Shown here in pieces: positions 36,339-47,056 of a stretch of 64,000 nt of DNA. How positions within the stretch are numbered: the first letter of the stretch is position 1; every line of letters begins with the position of its first letter. Position numbers and translations under genes: made by a program. The DNA lies in assembly GCF_003130795.1 (NCBI RefSeq), contig NZ_CP029352.1, positions 1,280,001 through 1,344,000 of the forward strand, read 5' to 3'. The notes beneath the pieces are model-generated. The model saw only the letters and a list, made by a program, of their open reading frames with translations, was not told the origin of the DNA and made no database searches. Source of the DNA: Azospirillum thermophilum (GTDB taxonomy: Bacteria; Pseudomonadota; Alphaproteobacteria; Azospirillales; Azospirillaceae).

Positions 36339-37225
36339 GCCGGCCGCTCCGCCGCTTGTCCGCCGGGAAAACCGCGCCCCGCCTCGCTTCCGGCCTCGCC
36401 CCCGACCGCGATGCCGACCACGAACAGGCCGAGCCGGTCGGCCGCCTCGGCCACCGCGGCCCGGTCGACCAGCAGGCTGCCGCCGGCCTCCACCGCGATG
36501 CCGCGCAGCCCGGCGCGGGCGGCGTTCTCCACCGTCGTCACGCCCATGGTCGGCAGGTCGATCCGGCGGTCCTGCTGCGGCTTGCGCACCTTCACCAGAA
36601 CCCCGCCCGGCCCCGGCCGCCGCAGCGCGGCACAGCGGTCCAGCATGGCGTCGGTGCCTTCCACCGCCTCCACCGCCAGCACGATGCCCTGCTGCACCAC
36701 GGCTCCCTGCCCGACGTCCATCGCGCCGAGCGTCCGCGCCACCTGGGCGGCGCGCTCGATGTCGCGCTGCGCCTCCGCATCGGGCAGCAGGCGGCCGACC
36801 GGCCCCGGCCGGGTCAGCAGGTCGCCGAGCAGCTCGTGCAGGCCGACGACGCGGAAGCCCTCCTCCTCCAGTTCCCGCACGACGGCGCGCAGCAGCCCGT
36901 CGTCGCCCAGCGCGCGGGTGCCGACGCGGGCGAGGAAGCGGGTGGTGCGCCAATCCGGCAGCAGTTCGGTGAAGGAGGGGCGGCGCACCGGGCCGGCGAA
37001 GACGACCTCGCCGACCCTCTCGTCATGCAGGCGCTGGATGATGGTGCCGGCGGCGCCGAAGCGGCTCCACAGATGCGGGACGCCCTCGACCGTCGCCGGA
37101 TCGGTATGGCCTTCGAAGGCGACCACGAAGACCTCGCGCCCCTGCCCGCGCACCGCCGCGGCGATGCGGGCCGGCAGGGTCCCGCCACCCGCGAGGATGG
37201 CGAGCCTGGGCAATGGGTCGGCCAT
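36335..37225 (-). CDS. lpxI: UDP-2,3-diacylglucosamine diphosphatase LpxI
   Basis: The product has 296 residues, LpxI-type rather than LpxH: LAILAGGGTLPARIA at the start, FAGPVRRPSFTELLPD, and the catalytic-domain motifs GQGAVVQQGIVLAVEAVEGTD and DLPTMGVTTVENAARAG. It cuts UDP-2,3-diacylglucosamine to lipid X and UMP, the step before LpxB. It lies 15 bases after lpxA and overlaps lpxB. The last 20 or so residues are Gly/Ala-rich and not conserved. Confidence 0.93.
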   Translation of the reverse strand: MADPLPRLAILAGGGTLPARIAAAVRGQGREVFVVAFEGHTDPATVEGVPHLWSRFGAAGTIIQRLHDERVGEVVFAGPVRRPSFTELLPDWRTTRFLARVGTRALGDDGLLRAVVRELEEEGFRVVGLHELLGDLLTRPGPVGRLLPDAEAQRDIERAAQVARTLGAMDVGQGAVVQQGIVLAVEAVEGTDAMLDRCAALRRPGPGGVLVKVRKPQQDRRIDLPTMGVTTVENAARAGLRGIAVEAGGSLLVDRAAVAEAADRLGLFVVGIAVGGEAGSEAGRGFPGGQAAERPA

Positions 37226-37240
37226 GGCCGGGCTCCCGCC

Positions 37241-38035
37241 TCAGCCCTCGCGCGGCTGGCAGAGCGAGCGTGCTTCCTTGGCGCGGATGAAGTCCAGCAC
37301 GTCGGTGATCAGCGCACGGTCGGCAAAGTCGCGGCCGACCTCCTCCACCCGCTCGGCGAAGGTGCCCTCCGGGCCGAACAGCATCCGGTAGGCGGCGCGC
37401 AGGGCGTGGATGTCGTCCTTCTTGAAGCCGCGCCGCTCCAGCCCGACCAGGTTCAGCCCGGCCAGACGGGCGCGGTCGCCCATGACCAGCCCATAGGGGA
37501 TCACGTCGTTCTCGACGCCCGACATGCCGCCGATCATGGCATGGGCGCCGATGCGCACGAACTGGCGGACGGCCGACAGGCCGCCGATGATGACGTAGTC
37601 GCCCAGCGTCACATGGCCGCCCAGCGTGGCGTTGTTGGCCATGATGACGTGGTCGCCGACGATGCAGTCGTGCGCGACGTGGCTGCCCATCATGAACAGG
37701 CCGTGATCGCCGACCCTGGTCACCATCCCGCCCCCCTCGGTGCCGGGGTTCATGGTGACATGCTCGCGGATCTGGTTGTGCGCGCCGATGATCAGCTCCG
37801 ACGGCTCGCCATGATACTTCAGATCCTGCGGCCGGTGGCCGATCGAGGCGAAGGGATAGATCTCCGTCCCCTTGCCGATCCGGGTGCGCCCCTCCACCAC
37901 CACATGGGACACCAGCCGCACGCCGTCGCCGAGTTCGACGTTCGGCCCGACGACCGAGAACGGGCCGATGAAGACGCCCTCGCCCAGCGTCGCGGCCGGA
38001 TCGACGACGGCGGTCGGATGGATGGTGACGGTCAT
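37241..38035 (-). CDS. lpxA: UDP-N-acetylglucosamine acyltransferase
   Basis: The product has 264 residues with a left-handed beta-helix of hexapeptide repeats, the catalytic histidine in [15 protein letters not shown] near residue 120, and a C-terminal helical domain ([18 protein letters not shown]). It puts the first 3-hydroxyacyl chain on UDP-GlcNAc in lipid A synthesis. The ATG overlaps the fabZ stop by 4 bases. Confidence 0.96.
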   Translation of the reverse strand: MTVTIHPTAVVDPAATLGEGVFIGPFSVVGPNVELGDGVRLVSHVVVEGRTRIGKGTEIYPFASIGHRPQDLKYHGEPSELIIGAHNQIREHVTMNPGTEGGGMVTRVGDHGLFMMGSHVAHDCIVGDHVIMANNATLGGHVTLGDYVIIGGLSAVRQFVRIGAHAMIGGMSGVENDVIPYGLVMGDRARLAGLNLVGLERRGFKKDDIHALRAAYRMLFGPEGTFAERVEEVGRDFADRALITDVLDFIRAKEARSLCQPREG

Positions 38036-38514
38036 TTCTCGTCCAGGATCATGGCGGAATAGACGGCTTCGGCGACCAGGACGCCGTTGACCTTGGCCTC
38101 GCCCTTGAACTTCCACACGTTGGCGCGCTGGCGCTGCTTGGTGACGTGGATGTGGACGGTGTCGCCGGGGGTGACCGGGCGGCGGAAGCGCGCCTCGTCC
38201 ACGGTCATGAAGTAGACCAGCTTGCCTTCCGACTCCTTGCCGAGCGTGGCGACCACCAGCACGGCGGAGGTCTGGGCCATCGCCTCGATGATGAGCACGC
38301 CGGGCATCACCGGGCGCGACGGGAAGTGACCCTGGAAATAGGGCTCGTTGATCGTGACGTTCTTCATGCCGACGGCGGATTCGCCGAGCACGACGTCCAC
38401 CACCCGGTCGATCATCAGGATCGGGTACCGGTGCGGGATCATCTGCATGATCCGCGTGATGTCGATGTCCGGAACCTTGCTGCCCTGCGCGTTGTTCTCT
38501 GCCGCTACATCCAT
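38032..38514 (-). CDS. fabZ: 3-hydroxyacyl-ACP dehydratase FabZ
   Basis: The product has 160 residues with the hot-dog fold signature: catalytic histidine in [14 protein letters not shown] and glutamate in [14 protein letters not shown]. It dehydrates 3-hydroxyacyl-ACP in fatty acid synthesis and so competes with LpxA for substrate. ATG at 38514 ([10 protein letters not shown]) is preferred to longer starts, which add unrelated residues. It is the first gene after the skp terminator and so must have its own promoter in 38515-38680. The lpxD gene often found just upstream is missing here. Confidence 0.95.
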   Translation of the reverse strand: MDVAAENNAQGSKVPDIDITRIMQMIPHRYPILMIDRVVDVVLGESAVGMKNVTINEPYFQGHFPSRPVMPGVLIIEAMAQTSAVLVVATLGKESEGKLVYFMTVDEARFRRPVTPGDTVHIHVTKQRQRANVWKFKGEAKVNGVLVAEAVYSAMILDEK

Positions 38515-38681
38515 CGTCCGGCCGTCCGCCTTTCCAAACCCGTCGATCGTCGTGATCCACCGACCGGGCCGCAGGCCGGCCCAGGTCCTTGTCCGATGAC
38601 TTGTGCCCGAATTCCGGGCGGAGTTCAACCGCACGCGTCGGCGGCAAAAATCACGGTGTCCCAATCGCAAAGCGCCCAACG

Positions 38682-38720
38682 AAAAGGGCCGCCAGCGCCC
38701 GTCCGGCGCGCTGGCGGCCC
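38682..38720 (-). terminator. Intrinsic terminator after skp
   Basis: On the minus strand a perfect 13-bp stem (GGGCCGCCAGCGC and its complement, arms 38686-38698 and 38708-38720) with a 9-base loop is followed by TTTTCGTT. It lies 15 bases after the skp stop and separates the bamA-skp operon from fabZ-lpxA-lpxI-lpxB. Confidence 0.88.
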
Positions 38721-38734
38721 TGGTCGCGATGCGG

Positions 38735-39388
38735 TTACTGCTTCGGCACGGTCAGCGTGACCTGCGGCAGCTTCTTGTTGACGCGCTCCATCACCGTCTC
38801 GGTGACGTCGAGCTGGGTGTCCACCAGGACGAACTGCTGGCGGGCGAGCACCAGGTTGGCGCCACGCTCGCGCGAGACGTCGGCCACGATCTCGACCATG
38901 TTCTTGTGGACCACGGCCATCGCCTCGTTCAGCGAGGTCTCCAGCGCCCGCTTGCGCGTCTGGACGGTCTTCTGGACCTCGCCGACCTGCTTCTCGAAGT
39001 CGCGGCGCTTGGCGGCCAGCGCGTCGGGGGCGAGGACGGTCTGCTGCTTGCGCAGCTCCTCCTCCGACTTGCGCAGCTTGTCCTCCAGCGCCGAGATCTC
39101 CTTCTGGTAGGTCTCGCGCAGGGCCTCGAAGGACTTGGAGATGCCCTTGGAGGCGTTCGACTCCTGCATGATGCGCTGGACGTCCACCACCGCGATCACC
39201 GGGGCCTTCAGCGGGCCGGTGGCGTTGGCCGGGGCGCCGGCCGGCGCCTGCTGGCCGGCCGGAGCGGCGGGCGCCGCGGCGGGCGCACCGGCGGTCTGGG
39301 CCTGGGCCGAGACGGTGAAGAGACCGGCGACCATCGCGGCCGACAGCGCGGCGGCACCGATCGCCGTCCTGATCTTGCTGACTTGCAT
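38735..39388 (-). CDS. skp: Periplasmic chaperone Skp/OmpH
   Basis: The product has 217 residues: signal peptide (about 1-30, ending SAQAQ), an Ala/Pro/Gln-rich insert (about 31-58), the conserved [14 protein letters not shown] start, a long charged coiled-coil (about 80-150), and a closing segment with [19 protein letters not shown]. Skp carries unfolded outer-membrane proteins to the BAM complex. The ATG is 1 base after the bamA stop. The Ala/Pro insert is longer than in E. coli Skp. Confidence 0.92.
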   Translation of the reverse strand: MQVSKIRTAIGAAALSAAMVAGLFTVSAQAQTAGAPAAAPAAPAGQQAPAGAPANATGPLKAPVIAVVDVQRIMQESNASKGISKSFEALRETYQKEISALEDKLRKSEEELRKQQTVLAPDALAAKRRDFEKQVGEVQKTVQTRKRALETSLNEAMAVVHKNMVEIVADVSRERGANLVLARQQFVLVDTQLDVTETVMERVNKKLPQVTLTVPKQ

Positions 39389-39389
39389 G

Positions 39390-41735
39390 TTAGAACCTGG
39401 TTCCGAAGCTGAAGCGGAAGAGCTCTTTCTTGTCGTAGTTCTCCTTGCGGAGCGGGATCGCCAGGTCGAGCCGGATCGGCCCGAACGGCGACTTCCACGA
39501 CAGGCCCGTGCCGACCGACACGCGGATGGTTTCGTCCGTACGCACGTTCGGGTCGCTGATGTCGACCTTGCCGAGCGTGCCGACGTCCGAGAAGGCATGG
39601 CCGAGCAGCCCGAACTCTTCCGGAAGACCCAGCGGGAAGCTCATCTCGACCGAGCCGCGGGCATAGCGAGTGCCGCCCAGGGCATCGCCGGTGCTCACGT
39701 CGCGCGGGCCGATACCGGCCGTGTTGAAGCCGCGCAGCGTGTCGCCGCCGATGAAGAAGCGGTCGGCCAGCGAGACCTTCTGGCCGAGGCCGACGATGTA
39801 GCCGACCTCGCCCGTGGTGCTCAGCACCCACTGGTCGTCGCCGAGCGGAACATAGTAGCCGGCGGTCAGACGGTTGCGCAGGAAGCGGACCGACCCGCCG
39901 AGACCGGCGATGTCGTTGGTCAACCGGACGAAATAGCCGTCGGTCGGCGTCAGCTTGCTGTTGCGCGCGTCGTAGGTCAGCTCCTGGCCGATCAGCGAGG
40001 TCAGGCGCTCGCCCTTCTGCTCCTTCACGTATTTCGAGGCGGTGGAGGGCACCTCCTCGATCAGCGTGTCCTGGAGCTGGTAGTAGACGCGCTGGCGCAG
40101 CCGCTCGGTCAGCGGATAGCCGAGGCGCAGCGCGAAGCCCGTGTTCTTCTCGTTGAACGAGCTCTCGTCCTGATAGTTGCGGCGGACGCGGAAGATGTCC
40201 GCACCGGCCGACAGGTCGCGGTCGAGGAAGTAGGGCTCGGTGAAGGAGATGTCGTATTCCTGGCGGCGGCCGGACACGGTGGCGCCGAAGCGCAGGTCCT
40301 GGCCCTTGCCGAGCAGGTTGCGCTCGCGGATCGAGAAGTCGGCCAGCGGACCGTCGGAGGTCGAGAAACCGGCACCGATGGCGATTTCACCGGTGGACTG
40401 CTCCGTCACCTCGACATTCACCACGGTGCGGTCGGGCACCGCCGACTCGGCGGTGGTGATGTTCACCCGCTCGAAGTAGCCGAGGTCCTTGATGCGCTGC
40501 TCCGACCGCTTCAGCTTGGTGCTGTTGAAGGGGTCGCCCTCCGCCAGCAGCAGCTCGCGACGCACCACCTTGTCCAGGGTGCGGACGTTGCCGGTGATGT
40601 CGATGCGGTCGACGAAGACGCGCGGTCCCTCGTTGATCTCGTAGGTGATGTCGATGGTGTGGGTTTCACGGTTGCGGTTGATCCGCGGCCGGATGTCCAC
40701 GAAGGCGTACTGCAGGTCGCCGACCGCGTTGGTCAGCTTGGTGATGGTGTTCTCCACCTCCTGCGCGTTGTACCAGTCCCCCTCGCGGGTGGTCATGATG
40801 TCGTTCAGCGTCGCCGGATCGAGCTGCTTCAACGTGGTGTTGATGTCGATCTTGCCGAACTGGTAGCGCTCGCCTTCCTCGATCGTGAAGGTGATGTAGA
40901 AGGCGTCGCGTTCCGGCGTCAGCTCGGCGACCGAGGAGACGACGCGGAAGTCGGCGTAGCCTTCCTTCAGGTAGAAGCGGCGCAGCAGGTCCCGGTCGTA
41001 GTTCAGCCGGTCGGGATCATAGTTGTCGTCGGACGTCAGGAAGCGCCACCAGGCCGATTCCTTCGTCTGGATGTTCTCGCGCAGGGTCCCGTCCGAGAAC
41101 TTCTCGTTGCCGACGAAGTTGATGGCGCGCACGCCGGTGCGCGGCCCCTCGTTGATCTCGAACACCAGGTCGACGCGGTTCTGGTCGAGCTGGATGATCT
41201 TCGGCTCGACGGTCGCGGCGAAGCGGCCCTGGCGGCGATAGATCTCCTGGATGCGCTGGACGTCGCTCTGCACGCGGGTGCGGGTGTAGACGACTCGCGG
41301 GCGAAGCTGGATTTCCTTCTCCAGGTTCTCCTTGTCGATCCGCCGGTTCCCCTCGAACGCGATGCGGTTGATGATCGGGTTCTCGGCAACCTGGACCACC
41401 AGCACGTCGCCGTCGCGGCGGAGCTGCACGTCGGCGAACAGGCCGGTGTTGAACAGCGCCTTCAGGGAGCGGTCGACGCGGTCGGGGTCGAACGGATCGC
41501 CGGGCTGGATGGCGAGGTAGGAGCGCACGGTCGTGGGCTCGATTCGCTGCGTCCCTTCGACCCGGATGTCCCGGACCGTGCCGCCCGAGAAGACCTGGGC
41601 GACCAGCGTGCCATTCTGCCGCAGGGGTTCGGCCCCCGCTGGCGACCCATTCACCTGCGCGAAAGCAAGCGAAACCGTCGTCATGGCGCAGCCGGCCAAC
41701 AGGCCAGCCGCCAGAACCTTGCTCGACACCGGCAA
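39390..41735 (-). CDS. bamA: Outer membrane protein assembly factor BamA
   Basis: The precursor has 781 residues: signal peptide (about 1-27, ending AFAQV), POTRA domains (about 40-440), and a C-terminal 16-strand barrel ending in an aromatic residue (FSFGTRF). The barrel contains VRGF-like motif FIGGDTLRGFNTAGIGPRDV. BamA inserts beta-barrel proteins into the outer membrane. The likely start is TTG at 41735, 6 bases after AGGGAG; a GTG lies 6 bases further on. It follows rseP by 27 bases. Confidence 0.95.
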   Translation of the reverse strand: MPVSSKVLAAGLLAGCAMTTVSLAFAQVNGSPAGAEPLRQNGTLVAQVFSGGTVRDIRVEGTQRIEPTTVRSYLAIQPGDPFDPDRVDRSLKALFNTGLFADVQLRRDGDVLVVQVAENPIINRIAFEGNRRIDKENLEKEIQLRPRVVYTRTRVQSDVQRIQEIYRRQGRFAATVEPKIIQLDQNRVDLVFEINEGPRTGVRAINFVGNEKFSDGTLRENIQTKESAWWRFLTSDDNYDPDRLNYDRDLLRRFYLKEGYADFRVVSSVAELTPERDAFYITFTIEEGERYQFGKIDINTTLKQLDPATLNDIMTTREGDWYNAQEVENTITKLTNAVGDLQYAFVDIRPRINRNRETHTIDITYEINEGPRVFVDRIDITGNVRTLDKVVRRELLLAEGDPFNSTKLKRSEQRIKDLGYFERVNITTAESAVPDRTVVNVEVTEQSTGEIAIGAGFSTSDGPLADFSIRERNLLGKGQDLRFGATVSGRRQEYDISFTEPYFLDRDLSAGADIFRVRRNYQDESSFNEKNTGFALRLGYPLTERLRQRVYYQLQDTLIEEVPSTASKYVKEQKGERLTSLIGQELTYDARNSKLTPTDGYFVRLTNDIAGLGGSVRFLRNRLTAGYYVPLGDDQWVLSTTGEVGYIVGLGQKVSLADRFFIGGDTLRGFNTAGIGPRDVSTGDALGGTRYARGSVEMSFPLGLPEEFGLLGHAFSDVGTLGKVDISDPNVRTDETIRVSVGTGLSWKSPFGPIRLDLAIPLRKENYDKKELFRFSFGTRF

Positions 41736-41762
41736 ATCACGCTCCCTGGCAAGGGGCTGGGG

Positions 41763-42895
41763 TCAGGACACCAGTCCCCGGAAGAAATCGACCACGCGAA
41801 GTTGCACGAGATCGTTCCACGTGGCGAAAACCATGAGCGTTAATACCAAAGCCAGACCGATGCGGAAACCGTATTCTTGCGCTCTCGGTCCAAGGGACGG
41901 CCGAGGATGCCTTCGATGGCGTAGAAAAGGAGGTGGCCGCCATCGAGAAGGGGTACCGGGAAGAGGTTGATCATACCCAGATTGACCGAGAGGAAGGTCA
42001 TGAACCACACCAGCGGGTACCAGCCGCTCTGCGCGACCTCGCCGGACATCTGCGCGATGCGCAGCGGCCCGCCCAGTTCCTCGGTCCCGCGCGACCCCTC
42101 GACCATCTGGCCGAGCGCCACGAAGGTGCCGGAGACCATGCCTGCGACTTCGCGCCCCGCCTGCCAGAAGGCCGTCAGCGGGTCGTGGCGCTTCATTTCG
42201 GCGCCGCCGCGCATGATGCCGAGCTGTCCGATTCGGTGCGTGTTGCCGAATCGGTCGGTCACCTCGCGGGCGTCCGGCGTCACGGTCAGGGCCTGGCGGC
42301 GGCCGTCGCGCTCCACGACGACCTCCATCGTCTCGCCCGGCTTGATCGAGACGATCTGGCGGATTTCCTCGAAGCGCTGGATGCCGGCGCCATCGATCGA
42401 CAGGATCACGTCGCCCGGCTGCAGCCCGCCGCGTTCGGCGGCGCTGCCCGGCTGCACGCCGCCGACGTCCGGCGGCGTGAAGGACTGGCCGGCGGTGGCG
42501 AACAGGACGGTCAGGACGACGATGGAGAAGACGAAGTTGGCGATCGGACCGGCGGCCACCACGGCAGCCCGCTGTCCGAGCCGCTTGTGGTGGAACGACA
42601 CCGCCTGCTCTTCGCGCGTCATGGTCTGCAGGCCGGCGCCCGGCGTGCTGGCCGGATCGGCGTCGCCGAACATCTTGACGTAGCCGCCCAGCGGAATGGC
42701 GCTGAACTTCCAGCGGGTGCCGGCCCGGTCGGTGACGCCGAACAGCTCCGGCCCGAACCCGATGGAGAACACCTCGATCCGCACGCCGTTGCGGCGCGCG
42801 ACCAGGTAATGGCCGAGCTCGTGCACGAAGACGAGCACGGTCAGGACGAGGAGAAACGCGAGAACCGAGGTCCAGAAACCGCCGATGACGTCCAT
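41763..42895 (-). CDS. rseP: Site-2 protease RseP, frameshifted
   Basis: With one base restored the protein has 377 residues. The zinc motif is in VFVHELGHYLVARR near 24-28, one PDZ domain is present (QPGSAAERGGLQPGDVILSIDG), and the LDG motif is in FPVPLLDGGHLLFYAIEG. The last membrane helix (GFRIGLALVLTLMVFATWND) lies in another frame. One missing G on the plus strand between 41884 and 41896 explains this and rejoins GRPL to PRAQEYGFRIG. RseP cuts anti-sigma factors inside the membrane. It is usually essential and sits in an intact essential operon, so the break is probably a sequence error. Confidence 0.9.
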
Positions 42896-42917
42896 AAGGC
42901 CCTTCGACTCGACCGGG

Positions 42918-44114
42918 TCAGCGACCGCCCAGGCCGTGGACGAACCGGGCCGCTTCCCGGCGGGCTTCGGCGTCGACGTCCCGCACCGCCGAGAGCTCGC
43001 TCAGCGGTCGATTGGGCAGCGCCGTCAACGTTCCCTCGACAACGCGTTCGATGTCGAGGAAGCCGATCCGGCGGTCGAGAAACGCCTGGACGGCCACCTC
43101 GTTGGCGGCACTGAGAATAGTAGGGGCGCCACCCCCGCTTTGCAAGGCGGCCCGGGCCAGCCGCAAGGCCGGGAAACGCTGGGGATCCGGCGCCTCGAAG
43201 GTCAGCGTCGCCGCCTTGACCAGATCAAGCCGTTCGGCCGGTGTCGCGATGCGCTCCGGCCAGCCCAGCGCGTAGGCGATCGGCGTGCGCATGTCCGGCG
43301 TGCCGAGCTGCGCCAGGACCGACCCGTCGACATATTCGACCAGCGAGTGGATCACCGACTGCGGATGGACCAGCACGTCGATGCGCTCCTCCGGGATGCC
43401 GAACAGGAAATGCGCCTCGATGACCTCCAGCCCCTTGTTCATCATGGTGGCGCTGTCGATCGAGATCTTGGTGCCCATGTCCCAGGTCGGGTGGGCGACC
43501 GCCTGCTCCGGAGTCGCCGTCGCCATGAAGGCGCGGTCCCTGGTGCGGAACGGCCCGCCGGACGCGGTCAGGATCAGGCGCGCCACGCTGGCGGCCCGCT
43601 CGAAGTCGAAGACCTGGTAGATGGCGGAATGCTCGCTGTCGACCGGCAGCAGCGTGGCGCCGTGCCGGCGCACCTCCTCCATCATCAGGGCGCCGGCGCA
43701 GACCAGCACCTCCTTGTTGGCGAAGGCGACGCGGGCGCCGCGCTGGATGGCGGCCAGCGTCGGCTCCAGCCCGGCGGCCCCCACGATGGCGGCCATCACC
43801 CAGTCGGCGGGCCGGCGGGCGGCGTCGACCACCGCGTCCATGCCGGCCGCCACCTCGATGCCGGTGCCGGCCAGCCGCTGGCGCAGTTCGCCGTACCCTC
43901 CGGGATCGGCCAGCACCACCAGGCGGGGCCGCAACTGCAGCGCCTGCTCGGCCAGCAGTGCCACGTTGCGGTTGGCGGTCAGCGCCTCGACCTCGTAGAG
44001 CTCCGGGTTGCGGGCGATCAGGTCCACCGTCTGCGTGCCGACCGAGCCCGTGGAGCCCAGGATCGTCACCCGGCGCCGGTTGCCGGCTGCCGGCGTCTCG
44101 CGCGTCACCACCAT
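42918..44114 (-). CDS. dxr: 1-deoxy-D-xylulose 5-phosphate reductoisomerase
   Basis: The product has 398 residues: NADPH-binding [13 protein letters not shown] near residue 17, metal ligands in [12 protein letters not shown] and [15 protein letters not shown], and the flexible loop around [12 protein letters not shown]. It makes MEP, the committed step of non-mevalonate isoprenoid synthesis. This feeds uppS in the same operon. The ATG overlaps the cdsA stop by 10 bases. Confidence 0.96.
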   Translation of the reverse strand: MVVTRETPAAGNRRRVTILGSTGSVGTQTVDLIARNPELYEVEALTANRNVALLAEQALQLRPRLVVLADPGGYGELRQRLAGTGIEVAAGMDAVVDAARRPADWVMAAIVGAAGLEPTLAAIQRGARVAFANKEVLVCAGALMMEEVRRHGATLLPVDSEHSAIYQVFDFERAASVARLILTASGGPFRTRDRAFMATATPEQAVAHPTWDMGTKISIDSATMMNKGLEVIEAHFLFGIPEERIDVLVHPQSVIHSLVEYVDGSVLAQLGTPDMRTPIAYALGWPERIATPAERLDLVKAATLTFEAPDPQRFPALRLARAALQSGGGAPTILSAANEVAVQAFLDRRIGFLDIERVVEGTLTALPNRPLSELSAVRDVDAEARREAARFVHGLGGR

Positions 44115-44953
44115 GATACTGCCGTTCCGATGGTCGCGTGAAACAGGGCGAGCACCGGGGCGGCGACCAGAAGCCCGTCGATGCGGTCCAGGATGCCGCC
44201 ATGCCCCGGGATGAGGTGGCCGCTGTCCTTGATGTCGTAGCGGCGCTTGACCGCCGATTCGAAGAGATCCCCCGCCTGCGCGACCACCGCCGACATTGCC
44301 GCCACCAAGAGGGCGAGCAGCGGCTGCGCCGCTCCGGCGACCTCGGCGACGGCCCAGCCGGCGAGGCCGGCGCTGACCATGCCGCCGATCAGCCCGGCCC
44401 AGGTCTTCTTGGGGCTGATGCGCGGCGCCAGCTTCGGCCCGCCGATGCTGCGGCCGGCGGCATAGGCGCCGATGTCCGTCGCCCAGACCGCCAGCATCGC
44501 GTAGAGGAAGAGGGCCAGCCCGTCGTCCGGCCGGTCCCGCAGCCAGTCGAGCCCGATGAGGCCGAGCGAGACGTAGAAGACGCCGATGCCGAGCAGCGTG
44601 CGGTCGCGGCCACCGCCGGCCAGCGCGACGACGAGGATGAAGAGGGCGGCGACACCGACCGCCGCACCGGCCCCGAGGGCGATCAGCGTGACCAGTGAGG
44701 CGACGACCCCGGCCCCGGAAGACAGCAGGGCGGCGGAGCGGCGGGTGCTCGGCACCAGATTGACCCATTCGGCGACGGCCAGGAGGGCAGCCGCCACCAG
44801 CAGGGCGCGCAGGACCCAGCCGCCGGCCCAGACGGCCGCCAGCACCACCGGCGCCATCACCAGCGCCGACAGAACGCGGAGTTTCAGGTCGCCGGCCTTA
44901 CCGGCTGGCTGTGGTGGCGCCGAAGCGGCGTTCCCGTCGGTGGAACTCTTCAA
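44105..44953 (-). CDS. cdsA: Phosphatidate cytidylyltransferase
   Basis: The product has 282 residues with about eight membrane helices and the CDP-alcohol signature near the C-terminus ([20 protein letters not shown], then [12 protein letters not shown]). It makes CDP-diacylglycerol for phospholipid synthesis in the inner membrane. The start is best placed at TTG 44953, which has GGAGG 6 bases upstream. That makes it overlap the uppS coding end by 56 bases. No ATG exists before the first membrane helix. Confidence 0.9.
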   Translation of the reverse strand: MKSSTDGNAASAPPQPAGKAGDLKLRVLSALVMAPVVLAAVWAGGWVLRALLVAAALLAVAEWVNLVPSTRRSAALLSSGAGVVASLVTLIALGAGAAVGVAALFILVVALAGGGRDRTLLGIGVFYVSLGLIGLDWLRDRPDDGLALFLYAMLAVWATDIGAYAAGRSIGGPKLAPRISPKKTWAGLIGGMVSAGLAGWAVAEVAGAAQPLLALLVAAMSAVVAQAGDLFESAVKRRYDIKDSGHLIPGHGGILDRIDGLLVAAPVLALFHATIGTAVSWW

Positions 44954-45650
44954 TCGCCGCCTCCAGGTCGCGCTTGGTGAAGTCCGGCCACAGCGTGTCG
45001 ACGAAGACCAGCTCGGCATAGGCTGCCTGCCACAGCAGGAAATTGCTGATCCGCTGTTCGCCGCTGGTCCGGATGATCAGGTCGGGGTCGGGGATGTCCG
45101 CGGTGTAGAGCCGGGCGGACAGGGCCGCCTCGTCGATCGCCGCGGGGTCGAGACGCCCAGCCGCCACCTCTTCCGCCAGACGCCGGGCGGCGGCGGCGAT
45201 CTCCTGCCGCGAACCGTAGCTGAGCGCCACGACCAGCGTCATCACGCGGTTGCCGGCGGTCAGCTGCTCGGCATTGTCGATCAGGCGGATGATGTCGTCC
45301 GACAGGCGGCTGCGGTCGCCGATCACCCTCAGGCGGACGCCGGCCTTGTGCAGCTCCGCGATCTCGCTGCGCAGGTAGAAGCGCAGGAGCGACATGAGGT
45401 CGGACACCTCCTCCTCCGGCCGCCGCCAGTTCTCCGAGGAGAAGCTGAAGATGGTCAGGTATCCGATGCCCAGTTCGCGCGCCGCCTCGACGGTGCGGCG
45501 GACGGCATCCACCCCCTTCTTGTGGCCGGCGGTGCGCGGCAGGCCGCGCGCCTTGGCCCAGCGTCCGTTGCCGTCCATGATGACGGCGACGTGGGTGGGG
45601 GGCTCCAGGCCCTGGCCGTCCCGGGACAGGCTGTCTTCGGCGTCGCGCAT
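44898..45650 (-). CDS. uppS: Undecaprenyl diphosphate synthase
   Basis: The product has 250 residues, a cis-prenyltransferase: HVAVIMDGNGRWAKARGLPR near residue 20 with the catalytic aspartate, GYLTIFSFSSENWRRP, and the C-terminal DLIIRTSGEQRISNFLLWQ motif. It makes the C55 lipid carrier for peptidoglycan and O-antigen. It follows frr by 5 bases, and its end overlaps cdsA. Confidence 0.95.
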   Translation of the reverse strand: MRDAEDSLSRDGQGLEPPTHVAVIMDGNGRWAKARGLPRTAGHKKGVDAVRRTVEAARELGIGYLTIFSFSSENWRRPEEEVSDLMSLLRFYLRSEIAELHKAGVRLRVIGDRSRLSDDIIRLIDNAEQLTAGNRVMTLVVALSYGSRQEIAAAARRLAEEVAAGRLDPAAIDEAALSARLYTADIPDPDLIIRTSGEQRISNFLLWQAAYAELVFVDTLWPDFTKRDLEAAIEEFHRRERRFGATTASR

Positions 45651-45655
45651 CCGGA

Positions 45656-46213
45656 TCAGACCTGCATGATGTCCTTTTCTTTTTGCGCCAAGGTCTCGTC
45701 GATCAGCTTGATGAACTGGTCGGTCAGGGCCTGGACCTTGTCGGCCTGGACCTTGTGCTCGTCCTGCGTGATCTCGCTGGCCTTCTCAGCCTTCTTCAGC
45801 GCATCCATGCCGTCGCGACGGATGTTGCGGACGGCGACGCGGGTCTGCTCGGCGTACTTGTGGGCGACCTTGGCCAGCTCGGCCCGGCGCTCCTGCGTCA
45901 GGTCGGGCAGCGGCACGCGGATGACCTGCCCCTCGGTCTGCGGGTTCAGGCCCAGGCCGGCGTCGCGGATCGCCTTCTCGACGGCCTTGGTCATGCCGCG
46001 GTCCCACACCTGCACGGTGATGAGGCGGGGTTCCGGCACGCTGACCGTCGCCACCTCCTTCAGGTGCATGCGGCTGCCGTAGGCCTCCACCGACACCGGC
46101 TCCAGCAGGCTGGACGAGGCACGGCCGGTGCGCAGGCCGCTCAATTCCTTGCGAAACGACTCGAGCGCGCCTTCCATGCGGCGCTTCAGGTCAGCGATCT
46201 CGGGCGCAGCCAC
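45656..46213 (-). CDS. frr: Ribosome recycling factor
   Basis: The product has 185 residues, the standard length. Family motifs [22 protein letters not shown] and the C-terminal helix are complete. With EF-G it splits the post-termination ribosome. It starts at GTG 46213 with GGGAG 7 bases upstream, 4 bases after pyrH. Confidence 0.96.
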   Translation of the reverse strand: MAAPEIADLKRRMEGALESFRKELSGLRTGRASSSLLEPVSVEAYGSRMHLKEVATVSVPEPRLITVQVWDRGMTKAVEKAIRDAGLGLNPQTEGQVIRVPLPDLTQERRAELAKVAHKYAEQTRVAVRNIRRDGMDALKKAEKASEITQDEHKVQADKVQALTDQFIKLIDETLAQKEKDIMQV

Positions 46214-46217
46214 GGGC

Positions 46218-46973
46218 CTACTCCCTTTCTTCCGTTATGATGGTGTACTTGCCACGCCCCTGCATCACTTCGGCGAAGGCGCCCGGGGTGTGTATCGAGA
46301 AAACCAGGATAGGGATGTGATTCTCGCGCGCCAAGGCAATTGCGGAGGCGTCCATCACCTGCAGATCCTTCGACAGGACCTCCAGATAGGACAGCGTCTC
46401 GTAGCGCGTGGCGTCCTTCACCTTCTTCGGATCGGCGGTGTAGACGCCGTCCACCTGCGTGCCCTTCAGCAGGGCGTCGCACCCCATTTCCGAGGCGCGC
46501 AGCGCCGCGGCGGTGTCGGTGGTGAAGAAGGGGTTGCCGGTGCCGGCGGCGAAGATCACCACCCGGCCCTTTTCCATGTGACGGATGGCGCGGCGCCGGA
46601 TGTAGGGCTCGCAGACCGAGGCCATCGGGATCGCCGACTGGACGCGGGTGCTGACGCCCATGCGCTCCAGCGCGCTCTGCATCGACAGGGCGTTCATCAC
46701 GGTGGCGAGCATGCCGATATAGTCGGCCGACGCCCGCTCCATGCCGCCCGCGGCACCCTTGACGCCGCGGAAGATGTTCCCGCCGCCGATGACGAGGCTG
46801 ACCTGGACGCCCAGCTCGATCACCGCCTTGACCTCGCGGGCGACGCGGCCGACGACCTCGGGATCGAGGCCATAGTCGCGCTGGCCCATCAGGGCTTCAC
46901 CCGACACCTTGAGCAGGACCCGCTTGTACCGGGTGCCGGTTTGGGGTTCGGGGGTGCCGGCGGTCTCGCCCAT
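46218..46973 (-). CDS. pyrH: UMP kinase
   Basis: The product has 251 residues, of the amino-acid kinase fold: [14 protein letters not shown] near residue 18, [32 protein letters not shown] and [14 protein letters not shown]. It phosphorylates UMP to UDP. ATG at 46973 is preferred because GGGAG lies 7 bases upstream; an upstream TTG has no such site. Confidence 0.96.
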   Translation of the reverse strand: MGETAGTPEPQTGTRYKRVLLKVSGEALMGQRDYGLDPEVVGRVAREVKAVIELGVQVSLVIGGGNIFRGVKGAAGGMERASADYIGMLATVMNALSMQSALERMGVSTRVQSAIPMASVCEPYIRRRAIRHMEKGRVVIFAAGTGNPFFTTDTAAALRASEMGCDALLKGTQVDGVYTADPKKVKDATRYETLSYLEVLSKDLQVMDASAIALARENHIPILVFSIHTPGAFAEVMQGRGKYTIITEERE

Positions 46974-47056
46974 GGGGATGCTCCCGTTCGGTTGGCGCAA
47001 GTGCGAAGGCAGGCACGGGCCGGACTGCCGTCCGGCCCGTCGTCACGATCCTACGG

